Shown: positions 44,163-56,506, counted from the first letter of the stretch. The stretch is DNA of 64,000 nt from Cunninghamella blakesleeana (GCA_017871115.1 JAFCIZ010000005.1:3899501-3963500), one strand, 5' to 3'. Made by a program: numbers and translations. The notes: generated by a model from the sequence alone, not told the origin.

Positions 44163-46849
44163 ATGAAATTTTTTTATTTTTTTTCTCTCTTCCTCTTTTA
44201 TTATTTTCCTTCAATAAATGCTCGTCAAGGTATCCCACCTCTTTTAGCCGCCTGTGAAGGTGCCTCTAATCCATTTTTATTTAGCAATTGTACTGAAAGG
44301 GTATTTAATGACCCTGATTGTTTATGTAATAGCACACCTTGGTTAGGGTCTATGGTCACTTGTATAGATCAATACTCATTTAATAATACTCATGAAAAAA
44401 ATGACGCATGGGCTCTTGTCACAACATATTGTCCTGATCTTAGCTCTTTGGCAAACCAAATATCGTTTCAAGACCTTTTAAATAATGCAACCAACCACCT
44501 TATTTCTGTACCCAGTGGTGAAAAAAAACACATTATTTATAATCCAACACGTTTCAATGAATCTGTAGTCCTTCCTATCAAAAGAACTGTTCAAGAATTT
44601 AATAAACAGCTTGAATATGGCCTTATTTATGGCGGTGCTGGTGTAGCATTCGTTTTTGGAGTGATGTTACTTGGTATGTTGAATAACTTTTATCATTATT
44701 ATTATTCCTTACTACAAGGTTCTTTTATCAATAAAAATAATAAAATGAAGATAATAAAGAATAAACCTAAAGCTATTCCAGCTTCCTCTTCTTGGATTAA
44801 AAGTCTACGTCGCCATTTCATCAATCCTTCTTTATTATTGGATGGGGTGCACTTAGAACATGCTTCGTGGTTTGGTATTCTGGTTACTTATCCAACTCGG
44901 TTAGAAAGTATCTTTGTATTTTTATATGTTGCTTTGAATATTTATCTTTTGTTTCCAAATTATGATTTATTTGTAGAAAATACTTATTGGGATGATCTTG
45001 GTTTACAACTTATTCGGTATATAGCTGATCGTTCTGGTGAAATGAGTTTTGCCCAATTACCTTTAGTTTACTTATTTAGTGGCCGCAATAATATTATGAT
45101 TTGGTTAACTGGTAATAGTATATAGAAATATATAAAAAACTACATACTTATATACGTACATGCATATATATATGTATGTAAGTCTGTATAATCAACTATA
45201 TTCCGTTGGTTTGATACTAATTAATTTTATTTTTATTTTTATTTTTACTTTCTATTTTTTTTTTAAATAATACAAATAATTAAATTTATAATAATATTCA
45301 GGTTGGAGTTATGATCGTTTCATGGTAGCTCATAAATGGACATCACGTGTCATGTTTTTCCATGCCGTCGTTCATTCCATTACTTATACCTGTTATCCTT
45401 TTCGAATCAGTGGCTGGGAAACCTACGTTACTTACTATCAAGACGTTTATTTTGTTTGGGGTGTTGTAGCAACTGTTCTAGGTGGATTTATCTTATTATT
45501 CGCTATGCCGCAATTACGTCGTGCTTTTTATGATATATTTTTATATACACATATCGTTTTGGTTGTACTCTTTACAGTTGGATGCTGGTATCACGTATAT
45601 TTAATTGAAGATCATGAAAATATGGCTTGGCTTTATGCATGTTTTGCTATTTGGGCCTATGATCGTATTGCTCGTTTGGTACGTGTAATTTATTATAATG
45701 TGCTATTAGTGACAACTAAAAGCAATATATTAAGAAAAGCGCATGCTGATATCATATCTGGTACAGATTGTATTCGATTAACTGTGGATGCAAACAAAGC
45801 TGGTCTTAGTCAAAGAGTGCCTGGTGTCTTTGTTTATATTTATATCCCTAGTGTTTATTTTTGGCAATCCCATCCTTTTACAATTGCATCATGGTATCAA
45901 CCTTCTATCGATTTACTATCGCCACAATCAACATTAAGATCTATCCATGATAAAACAGTAGCTACTACTATTGATGTACCCTCCTCAGGCGTTGAAAAAA
46001 AATCAAAAGAATGCGAGCATTCCACTTCCACCTCCTCTTCGTCTATTTCTTCAGATCAGCAAGATATTACAAGTATATCTTCTGCCAAGGAAAACAGAAA
46101 TTCTACTACTTTTGAGCTTTTAATTAGACCACAACAAGGTATGACGAAGAAATTGTATGAAAAAATTGAAAAGGAAGGTCGTGATGGATGTGATATATAT
46201 GTAGTGATTGAAGGACCTTATGGCCATACACATCCTATTTTACAATATGATACTGCAATTTTAATAGCCGGTGGGGTTGGTACAACAGCAACCGTTCCTT
46301 ATTTACAAGAGGCTGTTTATAATGCATCTAATATGGCTGTTAGACATTTGGTATTTATCTGGGTTGTTCAAAATGAAGATCAACTGAAATGGTCTCAAGA
46401 TGCTATCGAAAAGTGTATTTTACATCTTGATCAACAACAGCAACAGAAAATATTAAATGGTACAAATGATCATGACATTACGGATATTCAAAGTGAAAAA
46501 ACCAGCTTAGCTTTGGATGTATCTATTTATGTCACTCGCTCAAAAGCTCCAACTGATAAGAATTCGAAAAATAAACTACAGGGATCATCTATTTCATATG
46601 GAGTTCGACCTGATTTAAATAAACTAATTGGAAAATACATTGATATGGCATCTGGTAATTCAGTAGCTGTGTTACACTGTGGTCCTGTTCGTATGAGTGA
46701 TCAAATTCGTCAAATCACTGCTGATCAAGGTAAAAAAAAAAAAGTGAGAGAGAGAGAGAGAGAGAAAAAAAAAGTATTAATACTAATCTTCTTTTTTTGT
46801 TCTTTATAAAATAGGAATTCCTTATTTTGAAGAAGCCTTCAATTGGTAA
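44163..46849 (+). CDS. Ferric-chelate reductase (FRE family), copy 1
   Basis: Plasma-membrane flavocytochrome that moves electrons from NADPH via FAD and two haems to extracellular Fe(III) or Cu(II). Exons 44163–45111, 45302–46729 and 46815–46849 give 803 residues. Signal peptide about 1–20; extracellular domain with Cys 31, 43, 53, 55, 67 and 90 (PDCLC core), then a membrane helix near 155–175. Haem ligands appear as two His pairs 14 apart: 327/341 and 400/414. FAD motif HPFTIAS at 507–513; NADPH motif GGVGTTAT near 640; terminal EEAFNW. A Ser/Thr-rich linker (about 535–590) interrupts the FAD/NADPH region. Tandem paralogue at 47883 has the same length. Probably iron-repressed through the upstream GATA sites. 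Metal preference unproven. Confidence 0.93.
44732..44990 (+). repeat. Identical tract 1, copy in first reductase
   Basis: 259 nt identical, by line-by-line comparison, to 48452–48710 in the second reductase. Sequence on both sides diverges. Confidence 0.9.
46117..46720 (+). repeat. Identical tract 2, copy in first reductase
   Basis: 604 nt matching 49803–50406 with one mismatch (46581 G versus 50267 A). Covers the NADPH-binding domain. Flanks diverge sharply. Confidence 0.9.
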
Positions 46850-47248
46850 TTTGGGTAATTATTCTATTTTTGTACAAGATTATTTTATTTTATTTTATTG
46901 TTATTCTTACTGTTTATAATTCATTTATATATATATATATTTATTATTGTTTATTATTATTTATTATTATTATTACTATTATAATAAAAAAAGGAAAAGA
47001 AAGTAACTAGATTAAATTATCCCAAATATTTAGTTATTTGTTTATTTATTTATTTTAAAAAATGATATATAATTGTTTATATTATAAAATGGGTTATAAT
47101 TACAGGGTGAAAAAAACAGAATATCATATCATAAAAAAGATCTGATAATCAGAAAAGCCATATTGATATAGGTAATACATACCAACTCAAAAACAACTAT
47201 AAAAAAAGCGAGTAGTTTAAGATTATTTTATTGCTAGAACATCCAATA

Positions 47249-47280
<32 letters not shown>

Positions 47281-47882
47281 CAATAATGATAATAATAATA
47301 CATATTCATTAAAATTATTTTACTTGATAATAGAGTATTCATTGCGGGGACATAACAGGTAGATCCGTTAGAAAAAATAAAAATAAAACTCAGAACGGGA
47401 TATTAATTATCAGATGGTAACCCTTACTTCATCTGATAAATATCAGCTGGGTTTTGTTTTTTTATTTTTTGTTTTTCTTATTTTCTTGTGATTCTATTTG
47501 TAATAATAGATCTTGACCTGACAGAAACAAACTATTTATCTATATTATATATATATATATATAATAACAATAATTATAATAATAGTAATATGTAGTACAT
47601 CGTTGTTTTTGATATTATTATTTATTTTGGTTTTCATTAAAAAAATTAGATAGAAAAAGTAGGTGATAATATATTTATTTTTTCTCAGAATGTTAAACTT
47701 ACTTATTTCATGATTCTATATTTGGGGCTTTATAATATATTAACTTTAAATTGAAATATCTGTTTTTTTTGTATAAATATCTCGAATAAAATTTTTTTTC
47801 TCTCTCTCTCTTTTCCTTTTACATTTTATTCAGACTGCGGATTTTGAAAAAAATTAGTATTTAAAATTTTAAAAAAGGATTA
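46850..47882. other. Region between the two ferric reductases
   Basis: No gene. Holds the second GATA cluster and a very long T-tract/A-tract junction at about 47250–47280. The first 130 nt resemble the 3' flank of the second reductase (50588–50720), which fits a tandem duplication. Confidence 0.65.
47140..47524. promoter_or_regulatory. Iron-type GATA cluster, second ferric reductase
   Basis: ATCTGATAA at 47140–47148 (+), its complement at 47407–47415 and again at 47431–47439 (+): same number, order and orientation as before the first reductase. ATCAGCTGGGTTTT at 47442–47455 and GATCTTGACCTGACAG at 47509–47524 are also shared. The distance to the ATG (444–743 nt) nearly equals that of the first copy (449–716 nt), while most bases between the motifs differ. 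Confidence 0.8.
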
Positions 47883-50587
47883 ATGAAAAAATTTTGTCTC
47901 TTATTCCTCTTCTTTATTTTTTATCCTACCTCCATCTTTGCACGAAGGCAAATCTCACCACTTTTATCAGCATGCCACGGCGCTTCTGAAAAATATTTAT
48001 TTAGCCATTGTACAAAAAGAGTATATGCAGAGCCTGAATGTTTATGTAATAGTTATGCCTATATCGGTTCATTAGCTACTTGTGTTGAAGAATATTCATA
48101 TGGTGATATCAAGGAACAGAGCAAAGCATGGACGTTTATGGATTTTTTTTGCCCAACAAGTAACTTATTGGCTAACCAAATCCCTTATCAAGATATTTTA
48201 AATAATGCTACAAAATATCTTGTCCCTGCACCACTGAATGGAAAAGAAACCAACTTGGAGGCGCCTATTCGTTTTAACGCTACAATTTTTTACCCTATCA
48301 AAAGAACTGTTCAAGAATTTAATAACCAGCTTCAATATGGTCTTGACTATGGCATACTTTGTTGCTATTTTGTTTTTGGAGTGATGTTACTTGGTATGCT
48401 GAATAACTTTTATCATTATTATTATTCTTTACCACAAGGTTCTTTTATCAGTAAAAATAATAAAATGAAGATAATAAAGAATAAACCTAAAGCTATTCCA
48501 GCTTCCTCTTCTTGGATTAAAAGTCTACGTCGCCATTTCATCAATCCTTCTTTATTATTGGATGGGGTGCACTTAGAACATGCTTCGTGGTTTGGTATTC
48601 TGGTTACTTATCCAACTCGGTTAGAAAGTATCTTTGTATTTTTATATGTTGCTTTGAATATTTATCTTTTGTTTCCAAATTATGATTTATTTGTAGAAAA
48701 TACTTATTGGAGTGATACTGAATTACAAATCATTCGTTATGTATCTGATCGTTCTGGTGAAATGAGTTTAGCGCAATTACCTTTGATTTATTTATTTGGT
48801 GGCCGCAATAATATTATGATTTGGTTAACTGGTAATGAAATATAAACACTTACTAAAAAGTAAAAGAATAAAATAAATAGAGAGGACTTATAAGAATATA
48901 CAATACATATTAATGGAGTGTTGACTATTAATTGATATTATTATTATTATTAAAATAAATAAATAAATAACCTATAATGCTATTCAGGTTGGAGTTACGA
49001 TCGCTTCATGGTAGCTCATAAATGGGCATCACGTGTCATGTTCTTACAAGCAATGATCCATTCCCTTGGTTACGTTTGGTTTCCTCTTAAAGAAGGCGGA
49101 TGGGCCATGGTTCTTTTTTATTGTCAACAAGTGTATTTTCTCTGGGGTGTATTAGCAACTGTTGTAGGTGGCTTGATTTTATTATTGGCTTTACCTTCAT
49201 GGCGTCGTGCTTGTTACGACTTCTTTTTGTATACCCATATATTTCTAGTGATTCTTTTTACTATTGGATGCTGGTATCATGTGTATTTATTAGGCGATAA
49301 TGAAAATATGGCTCCCGTCATTATTTCCTTTATTATTTGGTCCTATGATCGTGTTGTCCGCTTTATCCGTGTCTTATATTACAATATCATGTTGGCTACA
49401 GGGAACAAAGTGTTTAGAAAAGTACGTGCTGATATCATACCTGGTACAGATTGCATACGATTTATTGTCGATGCAAATAAAATAGGACTTTCCCAAAGAG
49501 TACCTGGAATTTATGTCTATATTTATGTTCCTGATGTTTATTTCTGGCAATCTCACCCTTTTACAATTGCATCGTGGCATCAGCCTTCTATTGATTTACA
49601 ATCTTCACAATCAATATTAAATGATGAGTATGGCTCAACATTATCAACTCCATCCAGTGGCTCATCTTTTATCAAAAAAAGGTCAAAAAATAATTCAACT
49701 CCCTCCTCTTCTTCATCATCATATTTAGACGAACAAGATAATGTTTATCTACCTTTATTATCAAATAAAACAGCAAACAATAATGACAAAAATACTTTTG
49801 AACTTTTAATTAGACCACAACAAGGTATGACGAAGAAATTGTATGAAAAAATTGAAAAGGAAGGTCGTGATGGATGTGATATATATGTAGTGATTGAAGG
49901 ACCTTATGGCCATACACATCCTATTTTACAATATGATACTGCAATTTTAATAGCCGGTGGGGTTGGTACAACAGCAACCGTTCCTTATTTACAAGAGGCT
50001 GTTTATAATGCATCTAATATGGCTGTTAGACATTTGGTATTTATCTGGGTTGTTCAAAATGAAGATCAACTGAAATGGTCTCAAGATGCTATCGAAAAGT
50101 GTATTTTACATCTTGATCAACAACAGCAACAGAAAATATTAAATGGTACAAATGATCATGACATTACGGATATTCAAAGTGAAAAAACCAGCTTAGCTTT
50201 GGATGTATCTATTTATGTCACTCGCTCAAAAGCTCCAACTGATAAGAATTCGAAAAATAAACTACAAGGATCATCTATTTCATATGGAGTTCGACCTGAT
50301 TTAAATAAACTAATTGGAAAATACATTGATATGGCATCTGGTAATTCAGTAGCTGTGTTACACTGTGGTCCTGTTCGTATGAGTGATCAAATTCGTCAAA
50401 TCACTGTTGATAATGGTAAGAAAATAGAAATTACAATATATAAGAATATAAAAAGAAGAAGAAGAAAAGGAAAGGAAAAAAATGTTAAAGTATAGGTACT
50501 TAATCAAATTTAATGATAAATTTTATATATTTATTCGTATTATATAAAATAGGAATTCCTTATTTTGAAGAAGCCTTCGATTGGTAA
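47883..50587 (+). CDS. Ferric-chelate reductase (FRE family), copy 2
   Basis: Paralogue of the preceding gene with the same reaction and membrane topology. Exons 47883–48831, 48988–50415 and 50553–50587; each exon is exactly as long as in copy 1, giving 803 residues. The six extracellular Cys (31, 43, 53, 55, 67, 90), haem His pairs 327/341 and 400/414, HPFTIAS and GGVGTTAT are all kept. The protein differs mainly in residues 1–185 and 320–590, whereas residues about 190–275 and 652–852 nt before the stop are almost the same because of shared DNA tracts. The diverged haem-helix region (GWAMVLFYCQQVYFLWGV versus GWETYVTYYQDVYFVWGV) suggests a different substrate or partner (inference). Terminal EEAFDW. 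Confidence 0.93.
48452..48710 (+). repeat. Identical tract 1, copy in second reductase
   Basis: Partner of 44732–44990; no mismatches seen. Confidence 0.9.
49803..50406 (+). repeat. Identical tract 2, copy in second reductase
   Basis: Partner of 46117–46720; one mismatch at 50267. Confidence 0.9.
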
Positions 50588-50900
50588 TTTGAGCATCGCC
50601 CTATTTTTTTATAATACTATATCATTTATTATTATTATTTTTACTGTTTATAATCCATTTATATATCTATTTACTATTTATTATTTATTATTTATTATTA
50701 CTATTAAAAAAAGAAATTAGACTAATTGCATAATTTGAAAATTTCTATCGGGGATTTAAATTCTTTTTTAAAAATTCAATTTTTTTTGAATTCCCTTTTT
50801 TTACATTTTTCTTTCCTTTTTAACTTTTTTTTTTTTTAAAAAAAAATCCTATATAAATATATTTAAACTTTATATAAATTTCATTGCTTTTATTTATATT
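50588..50900. other. Short intergenic region
   Basis: Reductase 3' flank and VPS9-gene promoter. A long T-tract/A-tract junction (about 50825–50846) lies some 55 nt before the VPS9-gene ATG. Confidence 0.6.
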
Positions 50901-53900
50901 ATGTTCCGTTTCGATAATTTTCGTAAAAACAATTCACCTAATCCATTAGATAATTCAGCATCAGTGTATGGGAATGATCCTTTATCAGCAGATGTAAATA
51001 AAGGTTTAGAGGCAAACAACAATAATGGGTTTTTACAACGTATTGCAAGTTCGGATGCTCTATTTCGCCCAACACCTAACAAACGCCCCAGTACCCCCAA
51101 TCTCCATAAAAGTAGTTCATCATCTTCCCTTCAATCAAGCCAATCCTTTCATATACCTATTCCAATCAACTCTTGGGCTATGAAAGCTATTTCACAGCTT
51201 AAAGATAATGAAAATAATGAATATGACGACATTATTCAGTTACTTTTAAATGGTGATTTGGTAATTTTTTTATGTTATTTTATATGATCTTTTTATCTCT
51301 CCTTATCATTATTTTTATTATTATTACTATTATTATATATGTGTGCATATGATTTATTTAACGATTCTTTACTAAATAATAATAACAATTTTTATATATA
51401 TCTCTATGCATATTTTACTTTTATATTATATTTTTCCTTTCTATCCCATTTTTTTTATTAGGCTGTCCTACTTTTACCTGTATCACGGCCTACTCATCCT
51501 TCTGCCCATATCGATCTGGAGTTTATCAAAGATCACGTGGTAGTTTATCCTTTTTCACAAGATAAATCCCATGTTATGACTTTAAGTGGTATTCGTGGTG
51601 TATTTAAAAAGTAAGTGACAAAAAAAAACTTGGCAAAAAAAAAAGCGGGATTTTTTTTATTGAGTAAATAACACATATATATAAATACATTACTTATTAT
51701 ATTATAGTGATCAATTTGTACCTATAGATATATCATCTGAAGAATGTAATATTTCAGCTCTTCTGTCAAAAAATGAATCAAAAAAGTAAGTGGATTTCAA
51801 TCATAATAAATAATAAGAATATAAGTACAACACTCCAACGGATCATTGTTACAACCATTACTATTTCTATTATTATTGTATTAAATAGGTCTTCATTAGA
51901 TAGTTTCAATTTGGATATCTCATCTATTACCCCAGATTTCCCTGCTTATAATATACTCGCTACACATGTACCTATGAAATTAAATAATGAAATTACAATT
52001 GATACTATGTTAATTCAAAAACCTATATCAAAATCAGATGTCAGCGAATGGGTACGAAATAAACAAATATCATCATCAACGGTTAAATCATTACAACAAA
52101 CATCTGCTATACTAAATGACCCATTAGTAACAAAAATAGAAGGGTAAATATTAAAATATATAAAAATAATTAAATTAAATTAAATTAAAAGATTAATATC
52201 AATCTTCTTTTTTCATATTTTCTTTTTTTTCTAATTTTTTTTCTTCAGGTTTATTAAATCATATCGACAACGACCACCAAAAACAATGGATATAGCAAGT
52301 ACACGTTGGCATGATTTTTTTAACGATTTGCAACATTCTATGGAACAAAATAAAGCTATAGATATAGATGATCGTTTGGATAGGTTTGAATCTTTTATGT
52401 GTTTGGAATTATATGAAAAGTAAACTAGATATAATGACATCCTATATACATATATGCCTGTAAAAAAAATGCAAGGGTAGATTTACTTATTTTTATTTTA
52501 TTTTATTTTATTCATTTTTTATTAATAGATTATTTATAGCTAGCCCTAACGAAGAGAATTTTCAAGATGAAGTGTTAGAATCACGTATTGCAGCATTAAA
52601 CTTGCTGGATTTAAATCTTGGCCATTTAGGTGTTACAGTAGATAATTCAGAAACTGAAAGCATTGATATCATGGTAAAAGCAGCTGGTTCTGAATTACAG
52701 CGGCTAAATGAAATACCTGATGCTAAAGGAAAGTTAGACGCTTTGGTGAAGACACATCAAATAATTGTTGGTAATTATAATAGATTTTTATTTTTTAATT
52801 AATATGTATATTATAAATAGTTTTAATTTAAGTAAATGTCTTTTTATTATATTATAAATGCAAATATAATATAGATGCCATTGAACAATTTGCAACTAAA
52901 GACAAAGAAACAACTATAGATACTAATTTAGAAGTAGTTCAAGAGATGCAACAAGCCATGTCAACTGTTAATGATATTGAGGTTACAAATCAAAATACAG
53001 AGCTATCAGAGAATAAAGAATCTATGCAAACATCCGTTATTGATAATAACAATAATAATAATAGCAAAAGTGATGAAACGATAAATAATAAAGATGATGA
53101 TCAAGATGAAACAGCATTCATTAAAAAGCACAATGAATCTATAGATACTAAACAAGAAACAGCTGACGCATCTCCAAAGATAAGTACTGCAAGTGCAGAT
53201 GTATTATTACCTTTACTTATATTCACTATTGTTAAAAGCAACCCTACTAATTTTGTATCCAATTTGAAATTCATTCAACGTTTTCGACGACCAGGTCAAC
53301 TCATTGGACAAGCGAACTATTGCCTCACTAACGTTGTAAGCATCTAGTTGAATTTTTATATAGAAAAAATTAAAAATTAAAAACAAAATAATGAATGAAT
53401 TAATTAGTATTAATCCATACTTATACATACTACACCTTTCTTTTTCTTCTTCTTTCCTTCTTTCTTTCTTTCTTTTTTTTTAAAAAAAAAGCTAGCAGCA
53501 GTTTCCTTTCTTGAAACAACCAATTTAGTTGGACTTGGACTATCTGTTGATAAAGTACATAGGTAAATATATAGAATATTAGAATATCTATTTTTTTTTT
53601 TTTTATTTTTATTTTAATTGGATAATTTTTTATTTGATTCTTTTTCTTAACTTTATTTATTAGTAATGTAACAGATTTAAATGCTGTTGAAGCAAATCGA
53701 TCGATAGATATTCAAATAATTCACAATCAAAACAATAATAGTACTGGAAGTGGTGGATTAAAATTAGTGTCTGAAGTGATGGATAGCTCTTATAAAGTCT
53801 TTGATGGTATTGGAAGACTATGGCAACGGAATACTACAGCAGAGGGAGATGGAACTTCAGAAACAAATTTATCAGGTGGAAATAACAAACAAACAGGATT

Positions 53901-54409
53901 ATCAATATCGCCTAGTGAACTTAAAGAATTAGCAACATCCGCTGTGATAGGCTTTGGAAAATCTTTAAAAGATTCAAGTCGTGAAGGACGTGAATATACT
54001 GTACCAGGATTTTTAGAACAACGCAAAGCGCCAATCAAGGTATATGTATAGTACAATACAATAAAATATAAGTGTATACAAGTCTGGCTTTTTTTTTTCT
54101 AATTTTGTTTTGTTTATTTTTTTTTAAATAATAATAATAATATTATAAATTATAAACATTTAGCCATCTACGTCAACATCATCAACATCATCAAATAAAA
54201 CAGACTCATTACAATCATTTTTACAAGCACCGTCCCAATTTATACATTCAGTACAAAGTAAAAAAACAAACCAACAAAACCATGATGGTCCTATACAAAA
54301 GTTTTTAAATGTGAAATCAGTGGATGACTTGACTATAAGAGATATTACAGAATTATTAGCTGATTATAAACGTTTGGCAGCTATATTGAAACAATCTAAT
54401 GTATTATAA
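50901..54409 (+). CDS. VPS9-domain protein, Rab5-type GEF
   Basis: Guanine-nucleotide exchange factor candidate for Rab5/Vps21 on endosomes. Ten exons: 50901–51260, 51462–51610, 51708–51785, 51889–52143, 52249–52419, 52529–52770, 52875–53335, 53492–53562, 53664–54039 and 54164–54409; phases all close, 802 residues. The N terminus is Ser/Asn-rich. The helical bundle and VPS9 core run from about residue 250 to 525: LFIASPNEENFQDEV, KLDALVKTHQIIVDAIEQF, then SADVLLPLLIFTIVKSNPTN, NLKFIQRFRRPGQLIGQANY and NVLAAVSFLETTNLVGLGL. An acidic Asn/Gln-rich insert splits the core (about residues 425–490). The C terminus ends in a predicted coiled helix (LTIRDITELLADYKRLAAIL). Muk1/Vps9 family relationship is inferred. 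Confidence 0.88.
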
Positions 54410-54969
54410 ATATGAACCCAATATAAGTAAATTGTTTATTGAAGAGTTTTGGAATATAAAATCATTAAATAAACAAACAAATTATATTGAATTTATATCA
54501 AATTACTATTCTTAAATCGTCATGATGTTCCTGTAATTTATGTATCGGGCATTTTTTTAATATTCTTAGAAAAAATTAACTGCAAATTTGGTACTAGTCT
54601 AATTTAGTATTAAGATTATTATATATCCTTTTTATGATTAAAAGAATTTTTGATATTAACAAACAAAAAAATGAGTTAATTAATAATAACGTTATTATAT
54701 AGGCACATAGATGGATAAACATGGACAACAACAAAAAAAAAAAATCATGACACCTAAATCATCACACTATTGATAATCAACGAGCAAAATATATTTATAC
54801 AAACATTACCTACAATTGCACCCATTTTAATTTACTTATAAATTAAATTGAACCTTTGACTTTTCAACTTTTTTTTTTTCATTATTATCATTCTTTTATA
54901 AAAAAATCAACTTTTTATAAAAAAATCAATTCAATAAATCTATCTACTCAAATTACTATATTATAAAAA
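54410..54969. other. Intergenic
   Basis: AT-rich. Directly before the protease gene the motif CTTTTTATAAAAAAATCAA occurs about twice (near 54893–54925). No gene seen. Confidence 0.6.
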
Positions 54970-56506
54970 ATGAAGTTATTCTACCTTGTTACTATTGTAT
55001 TATCCTCCGCCTCCTTTATTGTTGCTGACCCAACTCATATTATTAAGTTTAAAGATAACATGAACATTGCTTCAGCCAATGAATTTCTTTTTGCAACTCA
55101 TAAAAAATATGTTCAATCGCACTCTGAAATTATGAAGAAAGACTTATATAATACAGAAGATGAAAAAATGACCGCTGCAGCACTTATTCAACAATGGCAA
55201 TTAGAAACTGTTCAAGTTGGACCTAAATTTATGGCCATGGCTGGTAGCTTCAAAGATAATGACTTTTTAAACTACCTTCATGCTGATAAGAGTATGGTAG
55301 ACTATGTTGAACCAAATCAAATCTATAAATCTGATGTAGTTATTCCAAGAAGTGGAGGTAATTCAGTGATGCGAGAAGCCGAAGCATCCAATTGGGGATT
55401 GGCAAGAATTAACCATCGTTCTAATTCTGATTTACAATCTTATACTTATGATGAAAATGCTGGGTAAGTTGTTTTTTTTTTTTAAAAAATCAAAATGAAA
55501 TAGGGTATATTGATTTATAATTATTAATACATGATATTTTTTAATATATTATAAAATAGTCGAGGGATTCATGCTTATGTATTAGATTCTGGTGTTAATG
55601 TTGATCATAAAGATTTCGGTGGTCGTGCTTTCAAAGAAGCTAATTTTATTTCAAATGAAGAAGATGATGATCTTGGTGGACATGGTACACATGTTGCTGG
55701 TAAAATTGCTGGTACAGTTTATGGTGTTGCTAAAGGTGCTACTATTCATGCAGTTAAAATCTTAGATAAATCTGGATCTGGAACTACAAGCGGATTGATT
55801 AAAGGTATACATATATATTATTTATTTTTATTATTTTTATTTTTTTAATATCAAAACAAAATGTTTTTTTAATTAATTTTATTTTATTAAAAAAAAAATA
55901 TAGCCATTTCTCATGTCATCGAAGTAGCAGAACCAGGAAAATCCTTAATCAATTTATCTTTAAGTGGGCCTAAATCAAAAATTTTAGATGATATTTTAAG
56001 GGAAGCTACCCAATCACGTAATATTCCCGTTTTCGTTTCTGCTGGTAACGCTGGCACGGATGCCTGTTATTTCTCACCTTCTTCAAGCAAAGATGTATTT
56101 ACAGTTGGTGCCACAGATTCTAATGATAGAGTACCAAATTATTCCGATGTAGGAAAATGTGTCAGTATTTATGCTCCTGGATCAAATATTAAAAGTACTT
56201 GGATTGGATCTGATGATGCTACAAAAAATTTGGATGGAACAAGGTAAAAAACAAATATTATCTACTTTTTTTAATCCATTTATTAACATTTTTATCTTAT
56301 CTTTTTGATTATTAAAAAATAGTATGGCCAACCCTCACGTAGCTGGTATTGCTGCTATCTTAATGTCTCAAAAGAATTATGGATCTGTTGATGAATTATA
56401 TAAAGATCTTCGCTCTTCAGCTACCACTGATGCCTTAACTTTTGGTCAATCTAAAAAATCTACCTCTACTAACTACAACCTTTTAGCTTATTATGGTGAT
56501 CAATAA
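54970..56506 (+). CDS. Secreted subtilisin-like serine protease (S8, proteinase K type)
   Basis: Extracellular or vacuolar endopeptidase. Exons 54970–55463, 55560–55804, 55904–56243 and 56323–56506 join in phase to 420 residues. Signal peptide about 1–19 (MKLFYLVTIVLSSASFIVAD), then an I9-type inhibitor propeptide to about residue 115–140 (HIIKFKDNM, DYVEPNQIY). Catalytic triad: Asp 174 (VLDSGVN), His 206 (GHGTHVAG) and Ser 360 (GTSMANPHVAG); oxyanion Asn in SAGNAG. The mature domain starts near NWGLARINHRS. Cys residues are few (two near 305 and 340). The catalytic Ser codon is split by the last intron. Resembles fungal cuticle-degrading and alkaline proteases; biological target unknown. Confidence 0.95.

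Noticed and set aside
45336..45533. Alternate frame inside the first ferric reductase
   Set aside because: Out of frame with the haem-helix exon, no independent support.
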